64,000 nt of DNA from Xestospongia bergquistia (taxonomy: Eukaryota; Porifera; Demospongiae; Haplosclerida; Petrosiidae), in the NCBI GenBank assembly GCA_963965975.1, contig OZ014414.1, positions 4,253,501 through 4,317,500 of the forward strand. Reading direction: 5' to 3'. Numbering within the stretch: position 1 is the stretch's first letter; each line of letters opens with the position of its first letter. Shown in pieces: positions 23,701-35,599 of this stretch. The translations under genes were made by a program, and so were the position numbers. The notes beneath the pieces are model-generated. The model was not told where the DNA came from. It saw nothing but the letters and a program-made list of their open reading frames with translations, and ran no database searches.

Positions 23701-26679
23701 GCACTTTATGGCACTAACTAAATAAACAGCTATTAACAGTTTAATAAGTTAGTTTGCATTAACGCTCTAAAGTCTTTAAGTTAAAGACTTTAGAAGCTTT
23801 AGACTATTGAGTGAAGTTTATAAAGTAAACTGCTCAGTCTAAAGGACTTTATTGCACTAACTAAATACACAGCTATTAACAGTTTAGTAAGTTAGTTTGC
23901 ATTAACGCTCTAAAGTCTTTAAGTTAAAGACTTTAGAAAGTTTAGACTATTGAGAGAAGTTTATAAAGTAAACTGCTCAGTCTAAAGGACTTTATGGCAC
24001 TAACTAAATAAACAGCTATTAACGGTTTAATAAGTTAGTTTGCATTAACGCTCTAAAGTCTTTAAGTTAAAGACTTTAGAAGGTTTAGACTATTGAGAGA
24101 AGTTTATAAAGTAAACTGCTCAGTCTAACGGACTCTATGGCACTAACTAAATAAACAGCCATTAACAGTTTAGTAAGTTAGTTTGCATTAATGCTCTAAA
24201 GTCTTTAAGTTAATGTCTTTAGAACGTTCAGACTATTGAGAGAAGTTTATAAAGTAAACTGCTAAGTCTAAAGGACTTTATGGCACTAACTAAATTAGAA
24301 GCTATTAACAGTTTAGTAAGTAAGTTTGCATTAACACTCTAAAGACTTTAAGTTAAAGACTTTAGAAGGTTTAGACTATTGAGAGAAGTTTATAAAGTAA
24401 ACTGCTCAGTCTAAAGGAGTCGATGGCACTAACTAAATAAAAAGCTATTAACAGTTTAGTAAGTTAGTTTGCATTAACACTCTAAAGTCTTTAAGTTAAA
24501 GACTTTAGAAGGTTTAGACTATTGAGAGAAGTTTATAAAGTAAACTGCTCAGTCTAAAGGACTTTATGGCACTAACTGAATGAGCAGCTATTAACAGTTT
24601 AGTAAGTAAGTTTGCATTAACACTCTAAAGTCATTAAGTGAAAGACTTTAGAAGGTTTAGACTATTGAGTGAATCTTACAAAATAAACTACTCCGTCTAA
24701 AGGACTTTATGGCACTAACTAAATAAACAGCTATTAACAGTTTAATAAGTTAGTTTGCATTAACGCTCTAAAGTCTTTAAGTTAAAGACTTTAGAAGCTT
24801 TAGACTATTGAGAGAAGTTTATAAAGTAAACTGCTCAGTCTAAAGGACTTTATGGCACTAACTAAATAAACAGCTATTAACAGTTTAGTAAGTTAGTTTG
24901 CATTAACGCTCTAAAGTCTTTAAGTTAAAGACTTTAGAAAGTTTAGACTATTGAGAGAAGTTTATAAAGTAAACTGCTCAGTCTAAAGGACTTTATGGCA
25001 CTAACTGAATGAGCAGCTATTAACAGTTTAGTAAGTAAGTTTGCATTAACACTCTAAAGTCATTTAGTTAAAGACTTTAGAAGGTTTAGACTATTGAGTG
25101 AATCTTACAAAATAAACTACTCCGTCTAAAGGACTTTATGGCACTAACTAAATAAACAGCTATTAACAGTTTAATAAGTTAGTTTGCATTAACGCTCTAA
25201 AGTCTTTAAGTTAAAGACTTTAGAAGCTTTAGACTATTGAGAGAAGTTTATAAAGTAAACTGCTCAGTCTAAAGGACTTTATGGCACTAACTAAATAAAC
25301 AGCTATAAACAGTTTAGTAAGTTAGTTTGCATTAACGCTCTAAAGTCTTTAAGTTAAAGACTTTAGAAGGTTTAGACTATTGACAGAAGTTTATAAAGTA
25401 AACTGCTCAGTATAAAGGACTCTATGGCACTAACTAAATAAACAGCTATTAACAGTTTAGTAAGTAAGTTTGCGTTAACACTCTAAAGTCATTAAGTTAA
25501 AGACTTTAGAAGGTTTAGACTATTGAGTGAATCTTACAAAATAAACTACTCCGTCTAAAGGACTTTATGGCACTAACTAAATAAACAGCTATTAACAGTT
25601 TAATAAGTTAGTTTGCATTAACGCTCTAAAGTCTTTAAGTTAAAGACTTTAGAAGCTTTAGACTATTGAGAGAAGTTTATAAAGTAAACTGCTCAGTCTA
25701 AAGGACTTTATGGCACTAACTAAATACACAGCTATTAACAGTTTAGTAAGTTAGTTTGCATTAACGCTCTAAAGTCTTTAAGTTAAAGACTTTAGAAAGT
25801 TTAGACTATTGAGAGAAGTTTATAAAGTAAACTGCTCAGTCTAAAGGACTTTATGGCACTAACTAAATAAACAGCTATTAACGGTTTAGTAAGTTAGTTT
25901 GCATTAACGCTCTAAAGTCTTTAAGTTAAAGACTTTAGAAGGTTTATACTATTGAGAAAATGTTATCAAGTAAACTGCTCAGTGTAACGGACTTTATTGC
26001 ACTAACTAATAAAGAGCTATTAACAGCTTTGTAAGTTATTTTGCTTTAACGCTCTAAAGTCTTTAAGTTAAAGACTTTAGAAGGTTTAGACTATTGAGAG
26101 AAGTTTATAAAGTAAACTGCTCAGTCTAGAGGACTCTATGGCACTAACTAAATAAACAGCTCTTAACAGTTTAGTAAGTTAGTTTGCATTAACGCTCTAA
26201 AGTCTTTAAGTTAAAGACTTTAGAAAGTTTAGACTATTGAGAGAAGTTTATAAAGTAAACTGCTCAGTCTAAAGGACTTTATGGCACTAACTAAATAAAC
26301 AGCTAGTAACGGTTTAGTAAGTTAGTTTGCATTAACACTCTAAAGTCTTTAAGTTAAAGACTTTAGAAGGTTTATACTATTGAGAAAATGTTACCAAGTA
26401 ACCTGCTCAGTGTAAAGGACTTTATTGCACTAACTAATAAAGAGCTATTAACAGTTTTGTAAGTTATTTTGCTTTAACGCTCTAAAGTCTTTAGGTTAAA
26501 GACTTTAGAAGGTTTAGACTATTGAGAGAAGTTTATAAAGTAAACTGCTCAGTCTAAAGGACTTTATGGCACTAACTAAATACACAGCTATTAACAGTTT
26601 AGTAAGTTAGTTTGCATTAATCGCTCTAAAGTCTTTAAGTTAAAGACTTTAGAAGGTTTAGACTATTGAGAGAAGTTTA

Positions 26680-28390
26680 TAAAGTAAACTGTCAATCTAA
26701 AGGACTCTATGGCGCTAAATAAATAAACAGCTATTAACAGTTTAGTAAGTTAGTTTGCATTAACGCTCTAAAGTCTTTAAGATAAAGACTTTAGAAGGTT
26801 TAGACTATTGAGAGAAGTTCATAAAGTAAACTGCTTAGTCTAAAGGACTTTATGGCACTAACTAAATGATCAGCTATTAACAGTTTAGAAAGTAAGTTTG
26901 CATGAACACTATAAAGCCATTAAGTTAAAGACTTTAGAGGGTTTAGAGTATTGAGTGAATCTTACAAAATAAACTGCTCTTTCTAAAGGACTTTATGGCC
27001 TAACTAAATAAACAGCTATTAACAGTTTAGTAAGTTAGTTTGCATTAATGCTCTAAAGTCTTTAAGTTAAAGACTTTAGAAGGTTTAGACTATTGAGAGA
27101 AGTTTATAAAGTAAACTGCTCAGTCTAAAGGACTTTATGGCACTAACTATATAAACAGATATTAACAGCTTAGTAAGTTAGTTTGCATTAACACTCTAAA
27201 GTCTTTAAGTTAAAGACTTTAAAGTTTTAGACTATTGAGAGAAGTTTATAAAGTAAACTGCTCAGTCTAAAGGACTTTATGGCACTAACTAAATAAACAG
27301 CTATTAACAGTTTAGTAAGTTAGTTTGCATTAACGCTCCAAAGTCATTAAGTTAAAGACTTTAGAAGGTTTAGACTATTGAGAGAAGTTTACAAAGTAAA
27401 CTACTCAGTCTAAAGGACTCTATGACACTAACTAAATAAACAGCTATTAACAGTTTAATAAGTTAGTTTGCATTAACGCTCTAAATTCTTTAAGTTAAAG
27501 ACTTTAGAAGCTTTAGACTATTGAGAGAAGTTTATAAAGTAAACTGCTCAGTCTAAAGGACTCTAATGCACTAAATAAATAAACAGCTATTAACAGTTTA
27601 GTAAGTTAGTTTGCATTAACGCTCTAAAGTCTTTAAGATAAAGACTTTAGAAGGTTTAGACTATTGAGAGACGTTCATAAAGTAAACTGCTTAGTCTGAA
27701 GGACTTTACGGCACTAACTAAATGAACAGCTATTAACAGTTTAGTAAGTAAGTTTGCATGAACACTATAAAGTCATTAAGTTAAAGACTTTAGAGGGTTT
27801 AGAGTATTGAGTGAATCTTACAAAATAAACTGCTCTGTCTAAAGGACTTAATGGCCTAACTAAATAAACAGCTATTAACAGTTTAGTAAGTTAGTTTGCA
27901 TTAACACTCTAAAGTCTTTAAGTTAAAGACTTTAGAAGGTTTAGACTATTGAGAGAAGTTTATAAAGTAAACTGCTCAGTCTAAAGGACTTTATGGCACT
28001 AACTATATAAACAGATATGAACAGCTTAGTAAGTTAGTTTGCATTAACACTCTAAAGTCTTTAAGTTAAAGACTTTAAAGTTTTAGACTATTGAGAGAAG
28101 TTTATAAAGTAAACTGCTCAGTCTAAAGGACTTTATGGCACTAACTAAATAAACAGCTATTAACAGTTTAGTAAGTTAGTTTGCATTAACGCTCCAAAGT
28201 CTTTAAGTTAAAGACTTTAGAAGGTTTAGACTATTGAGAGAAGTTTATAAAGTAAACTACTCAGTCTAAAGGTCTCTATGACACTAACTAAATAAACAGC
28301 TATTAACAGTTTAGAAAGTTAGTTTGCATTAACGCTCTAAAGTCTTTAAGTTAAAGACTTTAGAATCTTTAGACTATTGAGAGAAGTTTA
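26680..28390 (+). repeat. six-monomer duplication in the left arm (856 bp)
   Basis: CATGAACACT at 26901 and 27757, CTAAATAAAT at 26715 and 27571, and AAAGTTTTAG at 27221 and 28078 show an 856-857 bp offset. The same doubling is present in the reversed arm at about 36550-38150. Confidence 0.75.
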
Positions 28391-30949
28391 TAAAGTAAAC
28401 TGCTCAGTCTAAAGGACTTTATGGCGCTAACTAAATGAACAGCTATTAACAGTTTAGTAAGTAATTTTGCATTAACACTCTAAAGTCATTAAGTTAAAGA
28501 CTTTAGAAGGTTTAGACTATTGAGTGAATCTTAGAAAATAAACTGCTCTGTCTAAAGGACTTTATGGCACTAACTAAATAAAAAGCTATTAAAAGTTTAG
28601 TAAGTTAGTTTGCATTAATTCTCTAAAGTCTTTAAGTTAAAGACTTTAGAAGGTTTAGACTATTGAGAGAAGTTTATAAAGTAAACTGCTCAGTCTAAAG
28701 GACTTTATGGCACTAACCAAATAAACAGGTATTAACAGTTTAGTAAGTTAGTCTGCATTAACGCTCTAAAGTCTTTATGTTAAAGACTTTAGAAGGTTTA
28801 GACTATTCAGAGCAGTTTATAAACTAAACTGCTCAGTCTAAAGGACTTTATGGCACTAACTAAATAAACAGCTATTAACAGTTTAGTAAGTTAGTTTGCA
28901 TTAACGCTCTAAAGTCTTTAAGTTAAAGACTTTAGAAGCTTTCGACTATTGAGAGAAGTTTATAATGTAAACTGCTCAGTCTAAAGGACTTTATGGCACT
29001 AATTAAATAAACAGCTATTAACAGTTTAGTAAGTTAGTTTGCATTAACGCTCTAACGTCTTTAAGTTAAAGACTTTAGAAGGTTTAGACTCTTTAGGATT
29101 TATAAAGTAAACTGCTCAGTCTAAAGGACTTTATGGCACTAACTAAATAAAAAGCTATTAACAGTTTAGTAAGTTAGTTTGCATTGACGCTCTAAAGTCT
29201 TTAAGTTAAAGACTTTAGAAGGTTTAGACTATTGAGAGAAGTTTATAAAGTAAACTGCTCAGTCTAAAGGACTTTATGGCACTAACTAAATAAACAGCTA
29301 TTAACAGTTTAGTTAGTTTTCATTAACGCTATAAAGTCTTTAAGTTAAAGACTTTAGATTGTTTAGACTATTGAGAGAAGTTTATAAAGTAAACTGCTCA
29401 GTCTAAAGGACTTTATGGCACTAACTAAATAAACAGCTATTAACAGTTTAGTAAGTTAGTTTGCATTAACGCTCTAAAGTCTTTAAGTTAAAGACTTTAG
29501 AAGGTTTAGACTATTGAGAGAAGTTTATCAAGTAAACTGCTCAGTCTAAAGGACTCTATGGCACTAACTAAATAAAAAGCCATTAACAGTTTAGTAAGTT
29601 AGTTTGCGTTAACGCTCTAAAGTCTTTAAGTTAAAGACTTTAGAAGGTTTAGACTATTGAGGGAAGTTTATAAAGTAAACTGCTCAGTCTAAAGGACATT
29701 ATGGCACTAACTAAATAAACAGCTATTAACAGCTTAGTAAGTTAGTTTGCATTAACACTCTAAAGTCTTTAAGTTAAAGACTTTAGAAGTTTTAGACTAT
29801 TGAGAGAACTTTATAAAGTAAACTGCTCAGTCTAAAGGACTTTATGGCACTAACTAAATAAACAGCTATTAACAGTTTAGTAAGATAGTTTGCATTAACG
29901 CTCTAAAGTCTTTAAGTTAAAGACTTTAGAAGGTTTAGAGTATTGAGCGAAGTTTATAAAGTAAACTGCTCAGTCTAAAGGACTTTATGGCACTAACTAA
30001 ATAAACAGCTATTAACAGTTTAGTAAGTTAGTTTGCATTAACGCTCTAAAGTCTTTAAGTTAAAGACTTTAGAAGGTTTAGACTATTGAGAGAAGTTTAT
30101 AAAGTAAACTGCTCAGTCTAAAGGTCTCTATGGCACTAACTAAATGAACTGCTATTAACAGTTTAGTAAGTTAGTTTGCATTAACGCTCTAAAGTCTTTA
30201 AGTTAAAGACTTTAGAAGGTTTAGACTATTGAGAGAAGTTCATAAAGTAAACTGCTCAGTCTAAAGGACTTTATGGCACTAACTAAATGAACTGCTATTA
30301 ACAGTTTAGTAAGTCAGTTTACGTTAACACTCTAAAGTCATTAAGTTAAAGACTTTAGAAGGTTTAGACTATTGAGTGAATCTTACAAAATAAACTGCTC
30401 TGTCTAAAGGACTTTATGGCACTAACTAATTAAACAGCTATTAACAGTTTAGTAAGTTAGTTTGCATTAACGCTCTAAAGTCTTTTAGTTAAAGACTTTA
30501 GAAGATTTAGACTATTGAGAGAAGTTTATAAAGAAAACTGCTCAGTCTAAAGGACTCTATGGCACTAACTAAATAAACAGCTATTAACAGTTTAGTAAGT
30601 TAGTTTGCATTAACGCTCTAAAGTCTTTAAGTTAAAGACTTTAGAAGGTTTAGACTACTTAGAGAAGTTTATAAAGTAAACTGCTTAGTCTAAAGGACTT
30701 TATGGCACTAACTAAATGAACAGCTATTAACAGTTTAGTAACTAAGTTTGCATTAACGCTCTAAAGTCTTTAAGTTAAAGACTTTAGAAGGTTTAGACTA
30801 TTGAGAGAAGTTTAAAAAGTAAACTGCTCAGTCTAAAGGACTCTATGGCACTAACTAAATAAACAGCTATTAACAGTTTAGTAAGTTAGTTTGCATTAAC
30901 GCTCTAAAGTCTTTAAGTTAAAGACTTTAGAAGGTTTAGACTATTGAGA

Positions 30950-31525
30950 GAAGTTCTTAAAGTAAACTGCTCAGTCTAAAGGACTTTATGGCACTAACTA
31001 AATGAACTGCTACTAACAGTTTAGTAAGTAAGTTTGCGTTAACACTTTAAAGTCATTAAGTTAAAGACTTTAGAAGGTTTAGACTATTGAGTGAATCTTA
31101 CAAAATAAACTGCTCTGTCTAAAGGACTTTATGGCACTAACTAAATAAACAGCTATTAAGAGTTTAGTAAGTTAGTTTGCATTAACGCTCTAAAGTCTTT
31201 AAGTTAAAGACTTTAGAAGGTTTAGACTATTGAGAGAAGTTCTTAAAGTAAACTGCTCAGTCTAAAGGACTTTATGGCACTAACTAAATGAACTGCTACT
31301 AACAGTTTAGTAAGTAAGTTTGCGTTAACACTTTAAAGTCATTAAGTTAAAGACTTTAGAAGGTTTAGACTATTGAGTGAATCTTACAAAATAAACTGCT
31401 CTGTCTAAAGGACTTTATGGCACTAACTAAATAAACAGCTATTAACAGTTTAGTAAGTTAGTTTGCATTAACGCTCTAAAGTCTTTAAGTTAAAGACTTT
31501 AGAAGGTTTAGACTATTGAGAGAAT
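30950..31525 (+). repeat. two-monomer duplication (286 bp)
   Basis: The pair marked by GTTCTTAAAG (30953 and 31239) and AACTGCTACTAACAG is present twice in a row. The mirrored arm does not show this extra pair at the equivalent place. Confidence 0.65.
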
Positions 31526-32180
31526 TTTATAAAGAAAAGTGCTCAGTCTAAAGGACTCTATGGCACTAACTAAATAAACAGCTATTACCAGTTTAGTAAG
31601 TTAGTTTGCATTAACGCTCTAAAGTCTTTAAGTTAAAGACTTTAGAATGTTTAGACTACTGAGAGAAGTTTATAAAGTAAAACTGCTCAGTCTAAAGGAC
31701 TTTATGGCACTAACTAACTGAACAGCTATTAACACTTTAGTAACTAAGTTTGCATTAACACTATAAAGTCATTAAGTTAAAGACTTTAGAAGGTTTAGAC
31801 TATTTAGTGAATCTTACAAAATAAACTGCTCAGTCTAAAGGACTTTATGGCACTAACTAAATAAACAGGTATTAACAGTTTAGTAAGTTTGTTCGCATTA
31901 ACGCTCTAAAGTCTTTAAGTTAAAGACTTTAGAAGTTTTAGACTATTGAGAGAAGTTTATAAATTAGACTGCTCAGTCTAAATGACTTTATGGCACTAAC
32001 TAAATAAACAGCTATTAACAGTTTAGTAAGTTAGTTTGCATTAACGCTCTAAAGTCTTTCAGTTAAAGACTTTAGAAAGTTTAGACTATTGACAGAAGTT
32101 TATAAAGTAAACTGCTCGGTCTAAAGGACTTTATGGCACTAACTAAATAAACAGCTATTACCAGTTTAGTAAGTTAGTTT

Positions 32181-32229
32181 GCATTAACGCTCTAAAGTCT
32201 TTAACTGAAAGACTTTAGAGCGTTAATGC
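32181..32229. repeat. palindrome centre at the first orientation switch
   Basis: GCATTAACGC...TCTTT at 32181-32202 is the exact reverse complement of 32208-32229, with AACTG between. Pairing continues outward with almost no mismatches (19 more bases on each side before the first). The switch falls inside dyad A of the monomer, with the arms extended by normal monomer sequence of opposite orientation. Confidence 0.9.
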
Positions 32230-32399
32230 AAACTAACTTACTAAACTGTTAATAGCTGTTTATTTAGTTAGTGCCATAAAGTCATTTAGACGGAGCAGTT
32301 TAATTTATAAACTTCTCTCAATAGTCTAAAGCTTCTAAAGTCTTTAACTTAAAGACTTTAGAGCGTTAATGCAAAAAAACTTACTAAACTGTTAATAGC

Positions 32400-34790
32400 T
32401 GTTTATTTAGTTAGTGCCATAAAGTCCTTTAGACAGAGCAGTTTATTTTGTAAGATTCACTCAATAGTCTAAACCTTCTAAAGTCTTTAACTTAATGACT
32501 TTAGAGTGTTAACGCAAACTTACTTACTAAACTGTTAATAGCTGTTCAGTTAGTTAGTGCCATAAAGTCCTTTAGACTGAGCAGTTTACTTTATAAACTT
32601 CTCTCAGTAGTCTAAACATTCTAAAGTCTAACTTAAAGACTTTAGAGCATTAATGCAAACTAACTTACTAAACTGGTAATAGCTGTTTATTTAGTTAGTG
32701 CAATAGAGTCCTTTAGACTGAGCACTTTTCTTTATAAAATTCTCTCAATAGTATAAACCTTCTAAAGTCTTTAACTTAAAGACTTTAGAGCGTTAATGCA
32801 AACTAACTTACTAAACTGTTAATAGCTGATTATTTAGTTAGTGCCATAAAGTCCTTTAGACAGAGCAGTTTATTTTGTAAGATTCACTCAATAGTCTAAA
32901 CCTTCTAAAGTCTTTAACTTAATGACTTTAAAGTGTTAACGCAAACTTACTTACTAAACTGTTAATAGCAGTTCATTTAGTTAGTGCCATAAAGTCCTTT
33001 AGACTGAGCAGTTTACTTTAAGAACTTCTCTCAATAGTCTAAACCTTCTAAAGTCTTTAACTTAAAGACTTTAGAGCGTTAATGCAAACTAACTTACTAA
33101 ACTGTTAATAGCTGTTTATTTAGTTAGTGCCATAGAGTCCTTTAGACTGAGCAGTTTACTTTTTAAGCTTCTCTCAATAGTCTAAACCTTCTAAAGTCTT
33201 TAACTTAAAGACTTTAGAGCGTTAATGCAAACTTAGTTACTAAACTGTTAATAGCTGTTCATTTAGTTAGTGCCATAAAGTCCTTTAGACTAAGCAGTTT
33301 ACTTTATAAACTTCTCTCAGTAGTCTAAACCTTCTAAAGTCTTTAACCTAAAGACTTTAGAGCGTTAATGCAAACTAACTTACTAAACTGTTAATAGCTG
33401 TTTATTTAGTTAGTGCCATAGAGTCCTTTAGACTGAGCACTTTTCTTTATAAAATTCTCTCAATAGTCTAAACTTTCTAAAGTCTTTAACTTAAAGACGT
33501 TGGAGCGTTAATGCAAACTAACTTACTAAACTGTTAATAGCTGTTTAATTAGTTAGTGCCATAAAGTCCTTTAGACAGAGCAGTTTATTTTCTAAGATTC
33601 ACTCAATAGTCTAAACCTTCTAAAGTCTTTAACTTAATGACTTTAGAGTGTTAACGCAAACTTACTTACTAAACTGTTAATAGCTGTTCAGTTAGTTAGT
33701 GCCATAAAGTCCTTTAGACTGAGCAGTTTACTTTATAAACTTCTCTCAGTAGTCTAAACATTCTAAAGTCTAACTTAAAGACTTTAGAGCATTAATGCAA
33801 ACTAACTTACTAAACTGGTGATAGCTGTTTATTTAGTTAGTGCAATAGAGTCCTTTAGACTGAGCACTTTTCTTTATAAAATTCTCTCAATAGTATAAAC
33901 CTTCTAAAGTCTTTAACTTAAAGACTTTAGAGCGTTAATGCAAACTAACTTACTAAACTGTTAATAGCTGATTATTTAGTTAGTGCCATAAAGTCCTTTA
34001 GACAGAGCAGTTTATTTTGTAAGATTCACTCAATAGTCTAAACCTTCTAAAGTCTTTAACTTAATGACTTTAAAGTGTTAACGCAAACTTACTTACTAAA
34101 CTGTTAATAGCAGTTCATTTAGTTAGTGCCATAAAGTCCTTTAGACTGAGCAGTTTACTTTAAGAACTTCTCTCAATAGTCTAAACCTTCTAAAGTCTTT
34201 AACTTAAAGACTTTAGAGCGTTAATGCAAACTAACTTACTAAACTGTTAATAGCTGTTTATTTAGTTAGTGCCATAGAGTCCTTTAGACTGAGCAGTTTA
34301 CTTTTTAATCTTCTCTCAATAGTCTAAACCTTCTAAAGTCTTTAACTTAAAGACTTTAGAGCGTTAATGCAAACTTAGTTACTAAACTGTTAATAGCTGT
34401 TCATTTAGTTAGTGCCATAAAGTCCTTTAGACTAAGCAGTTTACTTTATAAACTTCTCTCAGTAGTCTAAACCTTCTAAAGTCTTTAACCTAAAGACTTT
34501 AGAGCGTTAATGCAAACTAACTTACTAAACTGTTAATAGCTGTTTATTTAGTTAGTGCCATAGAGTCCTTTAGACTGAGCACTTTTCTTTATAAAATTCT
34601 CTCAATAGTCTAAACTTTCTAAAGTCTTTAACTTAAAGACGTTGGAGCGTTAATGCAAACTAACTTACTAAACTGTTAATAGCTGTTTAATTAGTTAGTG
34701 CCATAAAGTCCTTTAGACAGAGCAGTTTATTTTGTAAGATTCACTCAATAGTCTAAACCTTCTAAAGTCTTTAACTTAATGACTTTAGAG
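32400..34790 (-). repeat. eight-monomer higher-order duplication (1143 bp)
   Basis: Two consecutive blocks of about 1143 bp share private variants: GTTCAGTTAG at 32543 and 33686, AAACTGGTAATAG and AAACTGGTGATAG near 32672 and 33815, and AAGACGTTGGAGCG near 33494 and 34636. The left arm holds only one equivalent block. Confidence 0.78.
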
Positions 34791-35599
34791 TGTTAACGTA
34801 AACTTACTTACTAAACTGTTAAAAGCAGTTCATTTAGTTAGTGCCATAAAGTCCTTTAGACTGAGCAGTTTACTTTATGAAATTCTCTCAATAGTCTAAA
34901 CCTTCTAAAGTCTTTAACTTAAAGAATTTAGAGCGTTAATGCAAACTAACTTCCTAAACTGTTAATAGCTGTTTATTTAGTTAGTGCCATAGAGTCCTTT
35001 AGACTGAGCAGTTTACTTTATAAACTTCTCTCAATAGTCTAAACCTTCTAAAGTCTTTAACTTAAAGACTTTAGAGCGTTAATGCAAACTAACTTACTAA
35101 ACTGTTAATAGCTGTTTATTTAGTTAGTGCCATAAAGTCCTTTAGACTGAGCAGTTTACTTTATAAACTTCTCTCAATAGTCTAAACCTTCTAAAGTCTT
35201 TAACTTAAAGACTTTAGAGCGTTAATGCAAACTATCTTACTAAACTGTTAATAGCTGTTTATTTAGTTAGTGCCATAAAGTCCTTTAGACTGAGCAGTTT
35301 ACTTTATAAAGTTCTCTCAATAGTCTAAAACTTCTAAAGTCTTTAACTTAAAGACTTTAGAGTGTTAATGCAAACTAACTTACTAAGCTGTTAATAGCTG
35401 TTTATTTAGTTAGTGCCATAATGTCCTTTAGACTGAGCAGTTTACTTTATAAACTTCCCTCAATAGTCTAAACCTTCTAAAGTCTTTAACTTAAAGACTT
35501 TAGAGCGTTAAAGCAAACTAACTTACTAAACTGTTAATGGCTCTTTATTTAGTTAGTGCCATAGAGTCCTTTAGACTGAGCAGTTTACTTGATAAACTT

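Larger units (their letters stand above)
4047..32204 (+). repeat. 143-bp satellite array, forward block 1
   Basis: About 197 head-to-tail copies of a 143-bp monomer, set in phase here by GCTCTAAAG. Landmarks within each copy are CTATTGAGAG, GTTTATAAAG, GGACTTTATGGCAC, AACAGCTATTAACAG and AGTTTGCATTAAC. The first unit begins in TAGTTTATATTAAC near 4047, and copies in the first 3-4 kb are more diverged, as expected for an array edge. Spacing between the same landmark in neighbouring copies is 143 bp in most places (for example 7741 to 7884). There are stops in all frames, so it is non-coding. A centromeric or pericentromeric location is possible but not shown. Confidence 0.97.
23170..32204 (+). 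repeat. left arm of a large satellite palindrome
   Basis: Its variant monomers occur in mirrored order, reverse-complemented, in 32205-43378. Anchors (left to right arm) are: AAATTAGACTG near 31963 to 32290; TAACTAACTG at 31711 to about 32545; a shortened CTCTTTAGGATTT monomer near 29089 to 35737; a TTACCAAG monomer near 26390 to 38435; a GTGTAACGG monomer near 25985 to 41850; AAAGATTACAC near 23507 to 43030; GGTTCAGAC near 23227 to 43315. Confidence 0.85.
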
